From NCBI GenBank assembly GCA_050084515.1, contig CM114272.1, positions 46,996,001-47,060,000 on the forward strand: DNA of 64,000 nt, given 5' to 3'. Source of the DNA: Blasia pusilla (taxonomy: Eukaryota > Marchantiophyta > Marchantiopsida > Blasiales). The translations under genes were made by a program, and so were the position numbers. Under the pieces are notes generated by a model that searched no databases, had not been told where the DNA came from, and saw nothing but the letters and a program-made list of their open reading frames with translations. The number at the start of each line of letters is the position of its first letter. Position 1 is the first letter of the stretch. Below, piece by piece: positions 60,400-64,000 of this stretch.

Positions 60400-61744
60400 G
60401 AGGAAATTCCCGTGTAGTCCGCACGAATGAACTTTATTGAATAATAATAATAAATTTTTTTATAAACAATAATTTAAAAATTGGTATCATCCGAAAGAGG
60501 ACAATTTTTTTTTCCGGACGTCTCTAAAAATTGCTGTTCCCAGAAACGGGAGCCGTGTGTACCCGTTTCTTCACACGGGCATTGGCCGTTGCCACGACTC
60601 CCGGGGGCCTCCCAACTCCGGCCCTATTATCTCCCACTCCGGCCGGTTGTGGCTAGGCAGTATCGATAACGAACTACGGAACTGAGGACTGAAGGTTCGT
60701 CGTTCTCCGTCGACAGGCATGAAGCTATGAGCGCCCATTGGGCACGGGCTTGGTGGGCCCGTGTTGTACGAAGTTCCTTCCGACGGCGGATGGAATCCAA
60801 GACCGGTCACATGAGGACAAGTCCGTCTGTTGTAACGAGGACATGCCAGTACATCCCATCCGTCTCAGACGAGGAATCCTTCGATTCCAGTGAGGAAGGA
60901 AGCAGGGACAAGCAGAGAGAGAGAGAGAGGAGGAGGAGACCGATATATCCATGGCTTTCACGTGGTGGTCGTGGCGCGCGACGCGCTGCTATTTAGGAGT
61001 AAATGCAGGCCAACAGTTATACAGTTGGAAAGAAATTGGCCCTCTCACCGTCCACGAGAGCGAATTTCTCTCTACTACGCTGTTTCGCATTCCTTGTCGT
61101 CAGCCGCGATCCAATCTGCAGAAGACAAGCGCGAGCGCTCTCTGCCCCTGCATATAGACATATTCGATCGTAGAAGCCGGAGGTCTGGTACTCAGCTCGC
61201 GGAGAGGTGCAGCAGCTGCACATCGTCGGTGCGAAGGATTCAAATTCGAATCACTGGCCTTGCGATTACATGACCTGCCCGCATCTCTGCAGTGTCTCAC
61301 AAAACCGCTTGGGTAGAAAGCACGGAATGTAGCGAGCAGGGACAAAGAGAGAAGAGAACCGTATCCGTATCGTGAAGAGGGAAACGGACTATAGTGTGGA
61401 TCCAGGCTGTATATCTGGTTCCTATCCAGTGACAGCGAGGATTGGTCAAGGCGTCTTTATGGCTGACTCATACCAGTTAAGAAGAAAGCACCGTGCTTCT
61501 TCTGGCTGAAGTAGAGAGTTGGCGAGCAGTACTTTCTCAGTTCCCGGTGTGTCTCTGTACTGGAGAAACACACTGACCTGTTTGCCTTCGTTACTCCAGT
61601 TCTGCTGCTGTCCAGAAGAGTGAAGTGGCGTGGGAGTCCCAAGGTTAGCATCATCCGAAGTTAACATTACTCTTGCCCTCCCTCCATTTTCTGGTTGGAG
61701 GACGTGAAAGTAAAGCGCATAGGCGAGGAGAGCGAAGGGATTCA
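60400..61744 (+). promoter_or_regulatory. GC-richer 5' flank and probable leader of GAE
   Basis: About 1.3 kb upstream of the GAE ATG is visibly richer in G and C than the DNA to its left and has no TE coding similarity. It includes a GA-rich tract at about 60919-60940, a common feature of plant core promoters and leaders. No decisive TATA box was found, so the transcription start is unknown. The boundary with the AT-rich DNA before 60400 is abrupt. Confidence 0.4.
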
Positions 61745-63139
61745 ATGAAGAACAAGAATTCCAACAGCCTCCCGGCTGATATGTACCTTTTCGACTCTTC
61801 AAAGACCCTCCAAAATCCTCTGCTGCAGCACAGGCAGGACTCTTCTCAGCTGCATCCTTCCACGCCGGGCAAGGCCAAGATGATGGAGCGCAATAACCAC
61901 TTCGGTGACGTGCAGAGCCGCTCTTACAACTTCTTCTTTGTTCTCTGTGTCTCTCTCTTCATTCTCATGGCCGGCGCGTATATGCTGCGAGGAGATGGTA
62001 TTTCTATGGAGAAGAAGTTTAGGAATGTTAGGGATATAGCTGAGAATACAATTCCAGAAATATGGCGTAGTCAAGCGTGGCAGAGAAGCGTCCGTCAGTC
62101 GAGCCATGTGAAGCGGGAGGACGGTTTCGTGGTTCTCGTGACAGGTGCCGCAGGGTTTGTTGGATCGCATGTCTCGCTTGCTTTGAAGAAGCGTGGTGAC
62201 GGAGTTGTTGGCCTTGACAACTTCAACAATTACTACGATCCTGCACTGAAGCGAGCTCGACAACAGCTTCTTGATAAGCATGGTGTGTATATAGTCGAAG
62301 CAGATCTTAACGATGCCGATCTTCTGAGAGAGTTGTTTGACATGATTCCATTCACGCACGTTATGCATTTAGCAGCCCAGGCGGGTGTTCGATATGCTTT
62401 AGAGAATCCTGGCTCTTATGTGCACAGCAACATTGCCGGACTGGTGACTCTTTTGGAGCAATGTAGGAAAGCCAATCCGCAGCCTGCTTTGGTGTGGGCA
62501 TCGTCTAGTTCAGTCTACGGTCTGAACACTAAAGTGCCCTTCGCTGAGAGCGATCGAACCGATCAACCAGCAAGTCTCTACGCGGCGACCAAAAAGGCGG
62601 GTGAGGAGTTTGTGCACACATACAACCACATCTACGGCCTTTCTGTCACCGGGTTACGATTCTTCACAGTCTATGGACCGTATGGAAGACCAGACATGGC
62701 CTACTTTTCGTTTACTCAGAACATTCTTGCGGGTAAGCCTATCACCATTTATCAGGGTCCCAACAAGGTCGATTTGGCACGTGATTTCACATACGTCGAC
62801 GACATCGTGAAGGGATGTGTAGCATCTTTAGATACTGCGGAAAAGAGTACTGGTACAGGTGGCAAGAAGAGGGGCCCTGCTCAACTTCGTACTTTCAATC
62901 TTGGTAATACATCTCCAGTCACTGTGCCGACCCTGGTGAGCATTTTGGAGAAGCATCTCAAGATAAAAGCTAAGAAACATTTCGTCAAGATGCCACGCAA
63001 CGGCGATGTTCCATTCACTCACGCCAATGTAACCCTTGCTCGTACAGAGCTCGGGTACAATCCCACTACGGATCTTGCAACTGGCCTAAAAAAATTTGTG
63101 AAATGGTATCAGAATTACTACGAGGTGAGCACCATGTAG
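61745..63139 (+). CDS. GAE: UDP-glucuronate 4-epimerase, intronless, 464 aa
   Basis: Interconverts UDP-glucuronate and UDP-galacturonate, the pectin precursor, as a Golgi type II membrane protein. A cytosolic tail (1-60) contains the STPGKAKM motif also seen near the N-terminus of plant GAEs. A hydrophobic anchor spans about 61-81. The NAD-binding glycine motif GAAGFVG is at 134-140 after the strand FVVLVT. The short-chain dehydrogenase catalytic set is present: WASSSSVYG (251-259) and Y279-x3-K283 in SLYAATKK. Family blocks DNFNNYYDP, HLAAQAGVRYALENP, TVYGPYGRPDMA and RDFTYVDDIVKG are all present. The first ATG of the frame is 61745; the frame is open further upstream but without an ATG. A single uninterrupted exon fits the intronless Arabidopsis GAE genes. 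A plain UDP-glucose 4-epimerase is less likely because of the membrane anchor and GAE-specific blocks. Intact. Confidence 0.95.
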   Translation: MKNKNSNSLPADMYLFDSSKTLQNPLLQHRQDSSQLHPSTPGKAKMMERNNHFGDVQSRSYNFFFVLCVSLFILMAGAYMLRGDGISMEKKFRNVRDIAENTIPEIWRSQAWQRSVRQSSHVKREDGFVVLVTGAAGFVGSHVSLALKKRGDGVVGLDNFNNYYDPALKRARQQLLDKHGVYIVEADLNDADLLRELFDMIPFTHVMHLAAQAGVRYALENPGSYVHSNIAGLVTLLEQCRKANPQPALVWASSSSVYGLNTKVPFAESDRTDQPASLYAATKKAGEEFVHTYNHIYGLSVTGLRFFTVYGPYGRPDMAYFSFTQNILAGKPITIYQGPNKVDLARDFTYVDDIVKGCVASLDTAEKSTGTGGKKRGPAQLRTFNLGNTSPVTVPTLVSILEKHLKIKAKKHFVKMPRNGDVPFTHANVTLARTELGYNPTTDLATGLKKFVKWYQNYYEVSTM

Positions 63140-64000
63140 GTATGGTGTTAGCTCAAGGTGTGACTTTCACATGTTTGGACTCGCACGGGAGTAAGTTCTC
63201 GACGTGGTGTAGTTTGCATCTGTGGACATATCAATTGGGATCTTCTGTGCTGCATTTATTCTTTAGATTCAATAGCTATAGTGCCCCATGAGGTAGGCCT
63301 CACTGTGAAGCTAATGACTATATGGGAAAGGAAGGGCATGTAAATTGTGTGCGTAAAGAATTGATCAGGCTCTCACTCTGAGAGCTTGCCCGTTTCACAT
63401 CCTTTCTGGAAGTTTCGACGGGCTGTCGGAAATTGCGCGAGCCCCAAGCATTACAGCGTGAAGGAAAATACGCCTGAGTTTGAACAGATTCCTAGCGTTC
63501 ATGAAGCTACGGATTACTTTTTAGTGAAGGAGCTGACAGTCGCATCTCTTGTACATTATTTGCCTTAAGGACCATTGGAGATCGAATAAGTTTCGACTCA
63601 GGTTTTGAGAGGAAGGCTTGTTTGGAGCGGCCTCAGATAGCTGCCTCCTGCGAGATTGTTTGATACTTTCATATGCTGTGCTCCTCACTTGCCAATTTTG
63701 GAATGTGCAATGAGTGATGGAACTCAATTTGTTTCTCTCCCGAGTGTTGCTTGGTCGTGATCCCACTTCGCGATGTCTGTTTTCGTTCAAGCCTTTCATT
63801 AACAGGTCTTTCTGTAATTTCTTTCTACGCAACCTAATCCTGATGCCACAGCAAAAATCGACTTCCGGTCCTGATTTGAAGTTTTCTAAAGTCTGAAACG
63901 TCGTTAATTTGTACTGGACTGTTGCAAGGCTGACATGAAATCTTGGAATAAAAAGAACTATATCCCATCTTCCATTTCGCTACTCATTCGTGTCTTGGCA
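63140..64000 (+). other. 3' flank of GAE, probable 3' UTR
   Basis: No coding similarity was recognised after the GAE stop. The stretch is T-rich, with an AATAAA-like stretch (gaataaaaag) near 63945 that could direct polyadenylation. The extent of the transcript is not visible from sequence. Confidence 0.3.

Noticed and set aside
61673-61744. Upstream extension of the GAE reading frame
   Set aside because: The frame is open from 61673 but its first codon is TTG; the first ATG is 61745, which already gives the full tail, anchor and enzyme.
61799-62368. 189-codon open frame antisense to GAE
   Set aside because: It lies wholly opposite a conserved coding region and has no family features; a shadow of the GAE codon pattern.

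Overview
The window reads as nuclear DNA of a land plant: plant-type Ty1/Copia, Ty3/Gypsy, CACTA (En/Spm), LINE and Helitron-like remnants surround two intact plant genes. These are a six-exon dehydroascorbate reductase and an intronless UDP-glucuronate 4-epimerase. The lineage cannot be fixed from sequence alone; a non-flowering plant is a guess only. I found no tRNA, rRNA or CRISPR array.

Layout. 1-4.4 kb: unclassified DNA with short duplications. 4.45-6.63 kb: degenerate minus-strand coding remnant of unknown family. 6.8-12.5 kb: dead minus-strand Copia element with tRNA-iMet primer site, its integrase split by a 1,014-bp TG...CA insertion flanked by a 6-bp target duplication. 14.4-18.2 kb: LTR-like repeat, then a decayed minus-strand Gypsy (family A, copy 1). 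18.45-20.9 kb: plus-strand Gypsy family B fragment and LTR with a Pif1/Helitron-like helicase scrap between them. 20.9-24.4 kb: AT-rich DNA with unclassified coding scraps. 24.5-29.6 kb: intact DHAR gene with ACGT promoter elements. 29.6-33.6 kb: AT-rich DNA. 33.6 kb: one exon remnant of a KTI12/DRL1-like gene. 34.0-40.2 kb: large minus-strand Gypsy family B element, inserted into the reverse transcriptase of family A copy 2 (40.2-44.2 kb). 45.9-53.1 kb: plus-strand LINE interrupted by a minus-strand CACTA element (46.1-52.0 kb) with a subterminal repeat block. 53.4-57.3 kb: about 13 copies of a 27-bp palindrome in and around a broken minus-strand gene with features of a beta-class DNA amino-methyltransferase. 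58.8-59.95 kb: mitochondrial-derived cox1 and cob pieces. 60.4-64 kb: intact GAE gene with a GC-richer 5' region.

The intact genes serve ascorbate recycling and cell-wall UDP-galacturonate supply and are not evidently linked. Most of the rest is a nested transposon graveyard; the least explained part is the palindrome/methyltransferase-like block at 53.4-57.3 kb.
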